NCBI GenBank assembly: GCA_025617375.2
Contig: JAMYGW020000012.1
Span: 1-64,000, forward strand
Direction: 5' to 3'
From: Acarospora socialis
Lineage: Eukaryota > Ascomycota > Lecanoromycetes > Acarosporales > Acarosporaceae
DNA: 64,000 bases
In this document: positions 48,401 to 59,564 of the stretch, in pieces
Position numbering within the stretch: the stretch's first letter is position 1
How the letters are laid out: each line of letters starts with the position of its first letter
Program-made: the position numbers and the translations under genes
Notes under the pieces: model-generated
Seen by the model: only the letters and a program-made list of their open reading frames with translations
Told to the model about the DNA's origin: nothing
The model's database searches: none

Positions 48401-49283
48401 TTGGATCAAACGGCCTGGTACAACCCTCAAGCACATTCACCTACGACCCGATATCAACCTGCCGTTCCTTCAGTCTGATTGGGGACTTCAGATCAGTTAT
48501 TGCACCAGTGTCGCTCGGAGGGTGTCGCTTTGTGACTTGTTAGCAGATGTGACACCAATTCTTGTCGAAGCACTTCTTCAGAAGCCCCCTGGCTGGCAGA
48601 GCTTGCAGGCCGACCATAACTTCGTGGACGCCTTGAGGGGTGGGGTCTTCAAGGATTGGTTCGAGCGTCTAAACGCCGGATTACAAAGTGATGTGTTGCG
48701 TATCGTGCGTTACGTTCTGTTGGTTCTCCAAGACACTGGGATCGATCGCTCTGGAGACCACCTTGTCGCGGTCTGGCCTCGGAAAAGCAACCCATTGGGA
48801 TGCTTCAAGATCCCCTGCAAAGACGCCACCTTTTGGGCACGGATGCTGAAAGACTCACCGGATTGCGCAACATTCGCATATGTCACCCCTTTGTGCCTAG
48901 AAACCAACGATTGGAAATGCCAAAGGCTCAAGACAGCACCCTGGCATAACAGAAGTGTGGTTCTCAACACTGCCGTCTCTCGGCATCTCAAGGACGGGAT
49001 AGCAACTGCAGGCCCGTGGAGATTGAGACATGAGCAAACTTACCTCATCGGGCAACCGAAGAACTATTTGCTGGGCAAGGTGTCGATTCCGATGTCTCCG
49101 GCAATGATACATATTCCACCTCATCTGTACGTCTCGAGTAGCATGATCCCGGCGTCTGTGCAGTCCAGGATTAAGGAGCGTTTACGAGAAAAGCAATGCA
49201 CGGATGCACCGGCGCTCGGGGTGGTAGTGTTAGCCAAACAATCTCACTCGCTTTTACTGGATTCTTTCCTGAGCACACATTGA
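42421..49283 (+). CDS. NLR-like protein: SesB-like hydrolase, NB-ARC, TPR and long C-terminal region
   Basis: A protein of about 2,121 residues is read from exons 42421-42485, 42702-42993, 43049-43108, 43169-43462, 43511-43685, 43736-43946 and 44015-49283. It opens MGMTVLYPTV and reaches VDIVAVHGVGGHP, the start of a SesB-like alpha/beta hydrolase; its nucleophile motif is AHSLGGLVVKQ (Ser near 131), with LFFGTPHRG after it. NB-ARC follows, with P-loop GHGGIGKT (346-353), WLLILDDADD near 411, a GSILITSR motif and GGLPLAIHQAGAYI. From about 730 to 1092 there are TPRs of the LGxEHPDTL type. Then come acidic linkers and about 1,000 residues that I cannot assign. Fungal NLRs of this plan sense non-self and trigger cell death. 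All parts look whole. Confidence 0.88.
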
Positions 49284-50562
49284 CGGAGGTCAACATTATA
49301 TATTCAATGTCTATCTAGCGGTGTTGGGACGGCGTCAGCGAAGCTCAAGAGGGGCGAAGCAATGACCTGGAGTCTTTTCATGAGAACATGTGGAATGAGG
49401 GCGGCATTGCTTCTTTGGTGTCTATATGGTGTTGTTTGAACGGCGCATCAAACATCATAAGGATGCGGCACCAAAGGAAAGGTCGGCAACAGACTTGAGA
49501 AAATCGAAAAATAACAACGCATCGTAGTCTGCTTTTGACAGGTTATCCTTAAAGTCGAATGACTCCGGTCAACCCCCGAAGGCTTCACGTCAGAATTCGT
49601 TGCCGCACAAACGTGTAGACACCATATAACTCACACAGAAACCAGAGCAATTCAACGAACTATAGTCAAGAAGATGCATGAGTAAATAGCTTCTTTGCTA
49701 GGCAATGTGAGGAGAGCAATGCAATGTAGACACAATACTTCATATTCATGTTGTTGTGATGTGATATGCCGCCATGATCTTGATTATATGGCGATGGTTT
49801 CTGACATGGAGCATCACGCTCTGATGTAAAGCAGGATTTGATCCAACCCAGAGCCTCGACATAACTCTAATCAACCCCTACCCTGGTATCAAGCCCGAGC
49901 CTAAAACCCACACCTGATTCCTTACCTAAGCTAACAGCTAAGAGGTCATTTACACGCCGAAGCTTCTGGCCAAATATATGTGGATATGAGTTTAGGTCTG
50001 AGTTTAGGCATGATTCGTGAAGTCTGTTTAGGTGTGGATTCGGTGTGGGTTTAAGTGTGGGTTTAGGTGTGGGTTTAGGTGTTGGTTTGAGTGTGGGCGT
50101 GAGTTTGGGTATGATCTTAGGCATTTAGTTTAGGAGGTCATATGTAGGCTCAGGCACAATGCTGGGGTAGAGGTTGATCAAAGTCATCTTGAAGGCCTTG
50201 GACTTGAATTAAGAGTGTGAGTTCTAGTTTAGAGGTTGACCGGAGTCATTTGCCAATGTTTAACGCTCCCCATTCGTGTTCGTGGAAGACGCAGGTTGGT
50301 GGATACAGTTGCGCGAGGGAAGGGGGAGTATCTAGTGTTTGATTGAGACCCTACCTACATGCTCGCTCGCTATGCATACAAGAGAACCGAAAAGTTATCT
50401 ACACAGATGACAACTGATGTGCCTATCCAAACACCACGCTTGACTGAAACGCCGTCACGATGCACACGTTGCTCAACACAGCAGGCATATGTACGAAGAA
50501 CATAGAACTGTCCGTCAACGACCCAGTCTATGCCGCCCTGGCAAGAGAGCCCTGATTCCTCA
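49284..50562. other. Intergenic with a degenerate minisatellite
   Basis: No gene is seen between the NLR and ferric reductase. The central part holds the 12 bp minisatellite listed separately. A minus-strand frame across it reads as KPTP repeats, which is the minisatellite translated and not a gene. Confidence 0.6.
49986..50134. repeat. Degenerate 12 bp minisatellite, unit GGTTTAGGTGTG
   Basis: At least eight imperfect units are visible, best preserved at 50047-50100, where GGGTTTAAGTGTG, GGGTTTAGGTGTG and GGTTTGAGTGTG follow each other. The unit is G/T-rich on the plus strand and resembles irregular telomere-like sequence, though it is not TTAGGG. No terminal repeats or gene are attached. 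Confidence 0.75.
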
Positions 50563-52437
50563 TCACCACGTAAAGCTCTCCTCCACGAAGTCGATACTCC
50601 CAACGTGGATCCTCTTCCTCACCGCATCCCTAACGCTATCCGCAAAGGCGCCGGGGCCACAGACTGTAACGGCCATGGCACCGACACGATCATTCAGTTC
50701 CTTGTCGATGATGACCTGCGGGTTCGCGCGGCCGGGGAACATTTGCACCGTCGCGCTGGGCGAGACGACTTCTCGAGGACTGCGCGGCTTCGTGACGAAG
50801 AGGAGAATCTTCAATAGTTCCCGACGCCCCGGCATGGCGAGGATCTGGTCCATCCACGGCCGGACCCATTCCAGTTGTTCGGTGGTTCGAACGGACCAGA
50901 TGAGCACCACTTTCCGCGCTGCGACGGTGCCCTCGTGATACCCCTCCAGCAGATCGCGGACGTGCGAGACTTGGTGGGTGATGCCGACACCACCGGCGAA
51001 AAGGATGACTGTGCCATAGCTGTGGAGAGACTCGAGGCCACCGTACGGTCCCTCGACGGCACCGTACATGGTGATTGTGCCGTTTGGTGCTGCGGATGCT
51101 TTTTCGTAGAGCTTGGCGGTCATGCCGGTGCGTTTGGACATCACAAGGGATATCGAGGTGGCAGTCTTGCGTGGAGACGAGAAGTCGACTTCCGACTTGG
51201 CGATGGGGAGTGACTGTTCCTTTTCGTTCATCGGCAACGCTAGCCGTTCCTCGGTCCAGGCGATTGAAAATGGATGAGACATCCACAGCGAAACACCCGG
51301 TAGATATGCATAAACATGGGAGCCAGGGGAGATCTTCCATGGATGCTGAAGATCAAAGGTGACGCGGCAAGCGCCTCCAGGGAGAGCTTCGACGGTGGCT
51401 CTACCGCAACCGTCGCGAGAAAAATTGTGATAAAGTATGCGCATCCATCTGATACCGCGCTCGATCAACCAGAAAGCGATGACGGCCTTGAGGTAAGGGA
51501 GCTGCGGGAGGTTGTCCTTGTCCAGGTGAGCGTATACACCCAAGACGGCAGCGAACGCCATGAGTTGATGAAGGTGCAGAAACGTTTCGTAGAATGCGTG
51601 TCGAACGGCAGACGGGGAGTGGAGTAAGAGAAAGATCATGGCGCAAGTTCCCAGCAAACCGTACTGTAGGAAAGCGCTCGATTGCAGTGCGACGTTGACC
51701 CCATGCCACCCTTGAGCGTTTTTCTGGTTGGCTGCCCACGCAGCGGTATGTATGATACTCTCCACGACCACCACACGCCCGGCCCATCGATGTAGAAGGT
51801 TGTAAGTATCGAAGCTGACCCGCAGCATGGGAATTAACGGATTGTTCCTCCCAGCTAGGATGAACAACGGGATCATGTTAACGACCGCAAGCACGCCGGA
51901 TCTTCCACGTAGTTCGGCAAGTAAAGCTGCACGGTTCTTCTGATGATATGACAGAAGGCAGCAGTAGGCAAGATTGCTAAGTAAGTACAGCGAGAGCAAT
52001 ACTGTGTGAAACCGCGACGGTAGTGTGCCAACGTTTATGGCGTTCGATAGCTGCATCTCTCGGTTGTGTCGCTTCTTGAATAGTGGAGCGTATAGGAAAT
52101 GCTTCTTAAGTTTCGGCCAGAATGTGGTCTGGTCTTGTCTCCAGAAAGTCTGTGATTGCTGATTGGTTGTGAGGCTGAAAAGGTGTCTTAAATGAGCGTT
52201 CCCTCTCTGCGCAAATCGGACCACCATAACAAGTATACACAACCCCGCCAGGCAAAACCAAAGAATGCTACTGCACGACTAAGTCAACACACCTTCAGGC
52301 TAGGAGCTTTGGTATGATACTTACGTTAATTCATAATCAAGCGGTACATTTACCCCCGCGAGACCGTGGGTATACGACGTGGCGGTAGCCGACGGCGATG
52401 CAGAGGAGTTCGTCGATTCCGGGAGACCTTGCGACAT
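50563..52437 (-). CDS. Ferric/cupric reductase, FRE family
   Basis: This plasma-membrane metalloreductase has 606 residues; exons are 52437-52325 and 52270-50563. The outer N-terminus is Ser/Thr-rich. Membrane helices carry the bis-heme histidines in NLLHRWAGR with ESIIHTAAW and in FLHLHQLMAF with GVYAHLDK. The FAD-binding motif is HPFSIAW. The NADPH side shows GAVEGPYGG, LFAGGVGITHQVSHVRDLL and the C-terminal VCGPGAFADSVRDAV. Fre proteins pass electrons from NADPH across the membrane to reduce extracellular iron or copper before uptake. No permease or ferroxidase is linked here. All expected residues are present. Confidence 0.92.
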
Positions 52438-53928
52438 TTGACTTAAGATTAAGTGCAGACCCGTAACCGGTACGAGATCGCTGCAAGTAGGATGACTAGC
52501 GAAAGTGGGTGACGATGGAAAGCGGCCAGCGCGCGGCGGTCTACTCTAACGTTGTGCAAAACAGAAGCTCGAGGGCGAATCTTCGTCGACCAAGTTGTGG
52601 AGGAGGAAATCGGTATGGAATCGAAGACTATGGCGACTTCGAGATTTGCCTCGGTGTATGTCAACGTCCGGAGACCTTGGTGGTTAATGGACGAAGTGAA
52701 TCGCAAGTAGTGTTGATATTGGGGATGGTGTGGGGATGGTGTTGTCTCGAAAGTGAATCGAATATGCCAAGTTCAGCAGGACTCGTTCCTCTACTCAAGC
52801 GGAGGACTCGTGGTGAACAATGAAGCCCTCGCTTCCAGGAACAAAGGATGACGGTAAAGGGGTCACGACCGCATTGTTCGAGCAGAAGATGGTCCGACAA
52901 GATCAGAACAAAGCGGCATGCTCTGCAGTAGTGGAACAGGATCGAAGTTTCGGAGCAGCAAATACGGACGAAGACTTTTTGCAAGTGATGCGATGCTATA
53001 ATTCGATCGAGAGATGTCAATCCCTCTTTCCGTACTCCGTACAAGCGACTCGAAGTATGCGGGATTGCGGGCAAATGATGATAGGTAGTAAACTGACTTA
53101 CTATTATTCTTCTCTAAGGTATGTTTCAAGCGCAACAACGCAGATGAAAGCGATGGTAGTACAAAGGAGATTTGTTGTCGGGAGATACAATGAAAGTGAG
53201 AGGTCTATGCTGAGGTGCAGAGATGGTGAAGCCAAGACATTGAGGAGAGTGAGTGGAGTGTTCGTACTCTACTCGTTCAAGTAAAGGTCAGCTCAGGCAC
53301 CAGTATTAGGTAACATAGCTGAAACAACTGGATCTTTTCCATGGCTCATCTTCGGTGTGAAAATCTGCAAGTATTGGCAAGGAGAGCTTGAGTGCTGTGG
53401 CACGCTTGGAATGAAGAGTGAAGAAGATCGACTCAAGCATCAAGTCTTAGTGATTGGTTCGGATCTCTACCTCGGCATGACAGCAGCCAATGATTGGTTA
53501 CATTTAAGGTTAACTATGTCGGAAGGTCTATTTTGGCCGATGGCTCGATTGGTCGAAAGCACCTCAACCCGAACCGACTTAGCGCTCTCAGGTCTGGACA
53601 CGAACATGACAGACGCGCGTGGGAAGCATCGATTCGCTGACTTCAAACTCCAAGCAACGCTTTGCATCAGAACATACATTGCAGCTGCACGCACATACCC
53701 GTCATGTGCAGACTGTCACCTTAACATATCCGACCTTCGCTTTCCGTGTCACCATTCACGCCTGTATCAGACATCCTTCGCTCAAGGCCATTCGAGCACC
53801 AGTCCACCACTCCGTATGAAGTGGCCGTCGTGTCACTTCTTCGCACTGTCACTGGGAAGCTCTGCTCTTGCAATGGTCGAGGGAGCCTCGGCCGCCAGAT
53901 ACGCTGTCTCGGGCACGACTAGTCCACG
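52438..53928. other. 1.5 kb intergenic, no gene supported
   Basis: The gap contains several frames of 100-190 codons on both strands, mutually overlapping and with no family marks; the longest, at 53357-53932, lacks any natural domain. The left end holds the ferric reductase promoter and the right end the 3' flank of the Cys-rich membrane protein. Confidence 0.5.
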
Positions 53929-54737
53929 TTAGCTTGTCTCCGCATGCCGCCGAGCAGTGTGAGCCGTACGTTCGGCTTTTTTGACTTCTTGCGACAGCCT
54001 CTGCATCACCTCGTTGTGCTCCTGCTCATACCGCTGTTTTTGACGACGCAACAGAAGCACAAGACTGCCGATGACGGCCAATAGAGGGATTCCGATCCCT
54101 ACCCCGGTACCGACTCCGACGGCCACGCCGTCTTTATTTCCGTTGCATTGCGCCTGCCCGGGCGGAACTGGAATGGCGCCGGCTGCCAAGGCGGTGGATG
54201 TCGCAGAGATGGCGCTGATGGTGTACCCGGGTACAAACGCCGAGCCGTTCTGGACTTGTGCCAAGCTGTTCCTCGGTAGCTTGAAATAGCGCTGGTCCGG
54301 GCAGCAGGTCGTCGTGTTGGCGGTCTCGGAACAGCACCAGTTGTCGTCGTCACAGCGGTACATCGTACTCAGATTGTTGGTGCGTCCAGTAGCTGTGGAG
54401 TATCAGTCTTGGAGATCTGATCAGCGTCAACGGCATTGTGAAGAGCTGACTCACTGCCCAGGCACTGCTGGAAACATGAGCGATCCGCCCACGTCGGATC
54501 CGTACAGGCACCCGTGTTCAAGGACGAGTCCCACTCGGAGAGACAAAGGCCGTTGGCAAGGCACGTAGAGCCAACCGAACAGCAATGAGAATGAGTTGCG
54601 GTACTATTACACGCGAACTGGCTTGGATCAGCTGTACCGCCATCGGACCAGTAGCACTGCACCGCTCCCGTCAACCGGATTGATGTGAAGTAGAGGATGG
54701 AGATGAGAAGATGGCTAGTACGGTGACAGAGAAGCAT
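53929..54737 (-). CDS. Cys-rich single-pass membrane protein
   Basis: The product has 248 residues from exons 54737-54455 and 54392-53929. A signal peptide (MLLCHRTSHLLISILYFTSI) leads into a Cys-rich outer domain: VQCYWSDGGTADPSQFACN, HSHCCSVGSTCLANGLCLSE, a CTDPTWADRSCFQQCLG segment, and after the intron MYRCDDDNWCCSETANTTTC. A short Ser/Ala/Pro stalk and a membrane helix (GTGVGIGIPLLAVIGSLVLL) follow, then a basic, coiled cytosolic tail (RRQKQRYEQEHNEVMQRLSQ). The plan is common in Pezizomycotina surface proteins of unknown function. It differs from the similar protein at 13577-15102 in Cys spacing and in having a much shorter stalk. Confidence 0.82.
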
Positions 54738-55490
54738 CTTGCAGTTGGAAAGTCACATTCAGGAAGAGGTATGAACGACGAGCTGACAGACACATTAGCA
54801 TAGCTATAAGGGCTTCTCTTCAGACAAGGTGGAGAAGATGTAGTAGCAGAGCCGCGTCACGCAGTCCATGATGAAACAACGTCCGTAAGCTCTGTAGATG
54901 TTCACCCGTTATATTGTGTTGAATATCTCCGTAATGATAGGAGAGGCAAGGTCGGACATGCTGGGCGGGCGAGTGTTGTTTCAAAGCGTTGCGTTTGGCG
55001 ATATCATCAGAAGAAGTGGAGCCGCAACGGTAGGGCTTCGAGTTATATGCTACATCGCTTCTGTCCACAACCCGCTATAGACAGAAGGTACTTGGAAACG
55101 AACATGAAGACGTCGAACACGATCTTGATGTATGGATAAAATACCTGCAAGTACAGATTTCGGTCAAAGTAGACTGATAAATTGACATATCCAAGTATAT
55201 CTCCGACCAATATCGCCGTGAGATGCTGGCAGGATCCTGAACGCCCAATCACTAATAAATGTCTGTTGACGTCGGTCGTAGGAGATTTAACGTCGCTGAT
55301 AAGCTTCTGACTTCAACTAACTATTTTACAAAGTTGTAGCAGTAACCTAAGTCCCTGGCCACAGCCCCGTTACTTGGCCAAATACCTCGCACTAGATATA
55401 CAATGCGATGCTCCGTCAAAGCATGTACTCACTTGACAGCAGGGTCATGTCCAAACGCCAAAACTGATTCGAGGTGGATAGCACGCTCGA
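54738..55490. other. Intergenic, no gene seen
   Basis: The gap holds the promoter of the Cys-rich membrane protein and the 3' flank of the Vps3-like gene. Nothing else is seen. Confidence 0.55.
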
Positions 55491-58400
55491 CTACTCAACC
55501 GCTTCGACCCGTGGCCCAGCCGCCTGACATGTCCCGATCAGGTCGGCCGTTACCTTCAAGTTCTCCGCTCCGCTCAGTGCTTTGGCAATCATGGCTTCGG
55601 TCTTTTCGCGAACGAGTTGTCTCAATGCACTGACCAGGAACCCGGAAATAAGCTCCACGGACCACGATTCAGGGATCACGCTCAAGACGTGGCCGATGTC
55701 GTACCAAGCTCCGAATCGATCGAGGAGCTCGCTCGTCCGTTCAACGCGGTCACTGATGTCTTCGATCCGGAGGAATTCGAAGAGTAGGTGGTCGAACAGT
55801 CGGGCTTGCTCGTCGTGCGAGGGAATGGTGGTCTCGTCGATCGGACGTGATGTGGGGTGGAATATACTCGCGCCACCCAGTAAACAGTAGTTGATCGCGG
55901 TGTCGTAATCTGCTAGACCATGAGTGAGCAAGCGAAGAGCCTGCTGGTGCCGAGACTGTCGCCCGTCGAGGATGATCATTTCGGGTACGAGCTGTTGCTG
56001 GAAAGGCTCAATGCGAGCTAGGATAGCCTCCACGTCGTAATCAAATCCAGCGCCGTGACTACCGCCAAGCAGTTGGAGCAGACGTAGCCGGTTATGCCAC
56101 CATGTTTCGCCTGTGGCGTTGTCGGTGATGAACCGATGATACGTTGGCTTTGGTGGTCGAAGAGCACGGTACGAATCATACGTTTGTGATACCGTAAAGC
56201 GAGCAGTCTCAGAAGCTTCTAGGACCGAGAGAACGGTATCCAGGTAGTAGGAGATCAGGTCGTTCGCATATCGTACGTTCTGCAAAATGGTTAGCACTTA
56301 TACTGACCCAGGAAAGAATGACAGCCATACGTGCTTGCCGAAGACTAAATGCTCCAAGTATTCCTTCACGGCATCTGGGGATTCTCTTCGCAACAGCTGA
56401 ACGACTTGCGCGGGCTCGAACCTGACTCTGCTCCCGTCATCCGCAAATACCTGGACCCCTAACTTTGGAATTCGTCTGGCAAGCCATACACCATACTCTT
56501 CCACTAGTTTACTGTCTCTAATTTTGACGAGGTATTTTCTCATCTCATTCTCTCCATCGACGAATTCGCCGCCGGCATCAGGCTCCCCTTCAAGTATCCG
56601 TTGCCAAGTCGAGAGAACGTTTCTGGCCATCTTCCGACTCTGATAGAGTCGACTGAGTACGTAGAGCCGCCTGTACCTCTCAAGCAGCGTTACCGCCCGG
56701 TCAAAGCACTCCAGTCCGTGGTCGACAACAGTATTTAGTTCCGCGCGCACCGATGCAGCCGGTGCGGGACCGTGAGGGCTGTGACTGTCAAGTTGTAGCA
56801 GAACATGTAGTAGAGCCGCGTCGACCGTCTGGAAGACTTCCTGTTCATTTGATATGCTCCCGAAGCCTTTCTTTCGCCGCCAGACCATAAGATAGCGCTT
56901 AATCAAGCTAAGAAAGTTATTCCCGATACTAGAACTGTCGACTTCCAGTTCTTCGAACGTTATGTGTAGATCCAGGGATCGCTCGGCAACCTCGATAAGC
57001 CCACCGTGTATCCAGATGCCTTCGCGACCCTCGACAATATCTTCTCGCAGTGGATAGAGCATGGCCAGGATAACTCTGGGGTCGGCTGCTCCTTCAAGCA
57101 GTACCTCCTCTGTCGCCCGCTTTTCAGCGGCTGTGATTGGAGTTTTTGAAGTTATCGCAGTAAGTGCGTCGGCCAACAATAACAGGCTTGCTTTTTGGCG
57201 GACATAATTCAGCGTCAGAAATTCCAGTTCCGTTCCAGCCTCCTTGCCTCTTATGCTACGGACGACCTCGATGGTTTTCCGACGGTCAAGGGGAGCAGCT
57301 GCATCACCGGTAATGGGCTCCCTGTTCGCCAGGCCGACGATGGCGTCTAATCTCAACAGCAGAGGATTTCTGACCACCCACCATATACGATTGCCACTCC
57401 AAATGACCGTCTGGCTTCTCAATCCACCAATGCGTTGAGCGAAAGCATCTTCTTCACGTGTTCTGGAAGCTTCCAAATCAGCTGCTCTAAGGTCTTGGCT
57501 TCGTGCTTGGGTTTCAGACACCCCAAGTTCTTTACCTGTGCCTGGGTCAGATATCTGAGTTGATGATGGTGCCTCTCTAGCTGGCGAGGCTTTCGGCAGT
57601 CTAAGACGGACTAAGCGGAGCTTAGCACCAACCTCTGGAAGATGAATCTCATTGACTGCGGCGGTGATCCGTATTCCCACTTTGGGATCACGGTTCTCAG
57701 GTGTTTTTTCGCCCTCGTTGTTTTTCGCTACTGGAGATGGGATATCAAGCCACTCGCTCCCGCTTCCAGCTTCACCATCGACATCCCATCTCTGGATCTC
57801 AATCCTTCTGCAAGCTCCCGATAAGCCATCTCGCCCTACTATGGCAAGAACGTATCCGTCCTGTGCTTGTCCCATGTTCTCGGTCCGGGACTCCACACCA
57901 ACGCCTCTTCCGTCAGTTACGAGTGCTTCTGGGTATCGACTGAATTCTAGCGTCCCTCGAACCACGTCACCCTCGAGATTGACAAAAATGCCAACTCCTG
58001 GCTCGGACGGTGTTGTGCCGGTAACGAGTAGGAATTCCGTTGCCGTAGGAGATAATATATGGGGTTTTAGCAGGGCTGTCGTTGGCTTCACAGTTGGAAC
58101 AGGCTGTGATTGATTGTCAATGCCCTGAGAGCCTGTGGCTAGTCGATTATCTGGTGACGTCGCCCTCACTTCCGGGCTTTGAGCTCGGCGTTCTCCCCTC
58201 TCAGGTGAAGATGCCGTCAGAGGTGACGCGGCCCTTACGAAGGGTTCACGGCTGTCTAGGGCGGACCTCTCCATATCTTGCGGACGCGGACTAGGCTGAC
58301 GCCGGCCTAGCCCGCTCACGAATGTACCGAGACTTGTACTTCTTCCATGACCTCGCCCGTCCTCAAAACCATCGTTGGGAACTACCCGCCCTGATGACGC

Positions 58401-59280
58401 GCTTCTCGACATGGCTGGTACAGTCCTAGAGATGTCCTCCACTTGCCCAGCACTAACAGCGGCTCCACCATCTTCTAATGATGATATCGGAAATAGTGGG
58501 ATCTTTCGCTGCTGGTCCACGTCCAACAAGGCGTATGAGTGCACGTCTGCCACACAAGCGATCGCATTCCGGCGCATGGATGAAAGACAGCCTGGATATT
58601 CTATATTTTTGACCAAACGTGCATCTTCCCCAATCTTAACCAGCCTAATCCTATTTCTAATCGCAACCATAATAACTTCTCCGCCTGTGCCCGCATCCTC
58701 GACGTTGAGATCGACTCCACCAATCCAACTGCAATTTGGCACCTTGGTTGCACCACCAAAGGCTGGACTCAGTTCAGGTAGGGAATAGAACGTGAGTGTA
58801 CTGTTGCAAAGGATACAGGCTTTGTTCGCAGTGGGAAGAAGTAAGATCTGCTGGACGCCCTGTAAAGCTTGGGTAGATGAAGATGGCTGAGTGTATGTAG
58901 GCTGTAGCCTCGAGGCTAGAATAAAGGAGGTCCTCGATGCAGGTTCTGTAGGGTCGGGAGGTAGTGACACGAAGTGCAAGATTTCCGCCGCAGATGTTCC
59001 AATGTACAGGTTTCCCTCTAGCAACCGTCCAGCGTCAGCATAATAACCAGACATGGAGGGCTTGACCCGGACAAGGCGTCCAGGACAACGTCCCTTCAGA
59101 CACTCCACTACACTGTCATAACTAACCCAAGAGCTCAACGCACGTGATCCAGACTTCTGAAGCCTCTCCATCGGCAGATAGAGGAACGTCTTCAGCCAGA
59201 CTCCGCAAAACATATGTACCACTCGCATAGGACGTCGGACCCCTCTTAGTCAAATCACCACTCCCCTCCGTCGGCGCCAT
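55491..59280 (-). CDS. VPS3: Vps3/TRAP1-like CORVET tethering subunit
   Basis: The protein has 1,209 residues from exons 59280-59127, 59017-56331 and 56279-55491. It starts MAPTEGSGDLTKRGPTSYAS and passes VWITCVELLEGNLYIGTSAA into a citron-homology (CNH) beta-propeller. A Ser/Pro-rich insertion near residues 260-340 is likely disordered. The C-terminal half is alpha-solenoid, with segments typical of Vps39/TRAP1-like proteins (FRRLYVLSRLYQ-type helices, YLEHLVFGKH, then NVRYANDLISYYLDTVLSVL). Vps3 is a subunit of CORVET, which tethers early endosomes through Rab5. Vps39 of HOPS is the main alternative. It is divergent from the CASP gene, 284 bp away. Confidence 0.82.
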
Positions 59281-59564
59281 TGCGCCTCAGGACCTGTCAT
59301 CAACAAGATCGTTGTCTCTTTGTGTCGATCATGGCATGTTTGAACCTACTGTAAACGAAGATCTATAATAGGGCAACGGAGCTTTCCGCAGGTCCGTCAT
59401 CTTACATTCGCGTACGCGTATCAAAGCTACCTCTTACCTTGAGGCCAGTTTATACTCTGGAGTACGCACAGCGTCACTATTCCGAATCAAGGTGAATCAG
59501 ATGCGGCAACGATCACAGCCTAACAGCGGCCACCTCTGTGCGCTGCACAGTTACATACGACAAC
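59281..59564. promoter_or_regulatory. Bidirectional promoter of the Vps3-like and CASP-like genes
   Basis: Only 284 bp separate the two start codons, so both promoters lie here. The pair joins two membrane-traffic genes. No consensus TATA box or named factor site is evident. Confidence 0.65.

Noticed and set aside
49867-50124. Pro/Thr/Lys repeat protein on the minus strand
   Set aside because: It is the 12 bp minisatellite read as codons, with no signal or flanking coding sequence.
53357-53932. 191-codon plus-strand frame next to the Cys-rich membrane gene
   Set aside because: It lacks family marks and overlaps the 3' end of a better-supported gene on the other strand.
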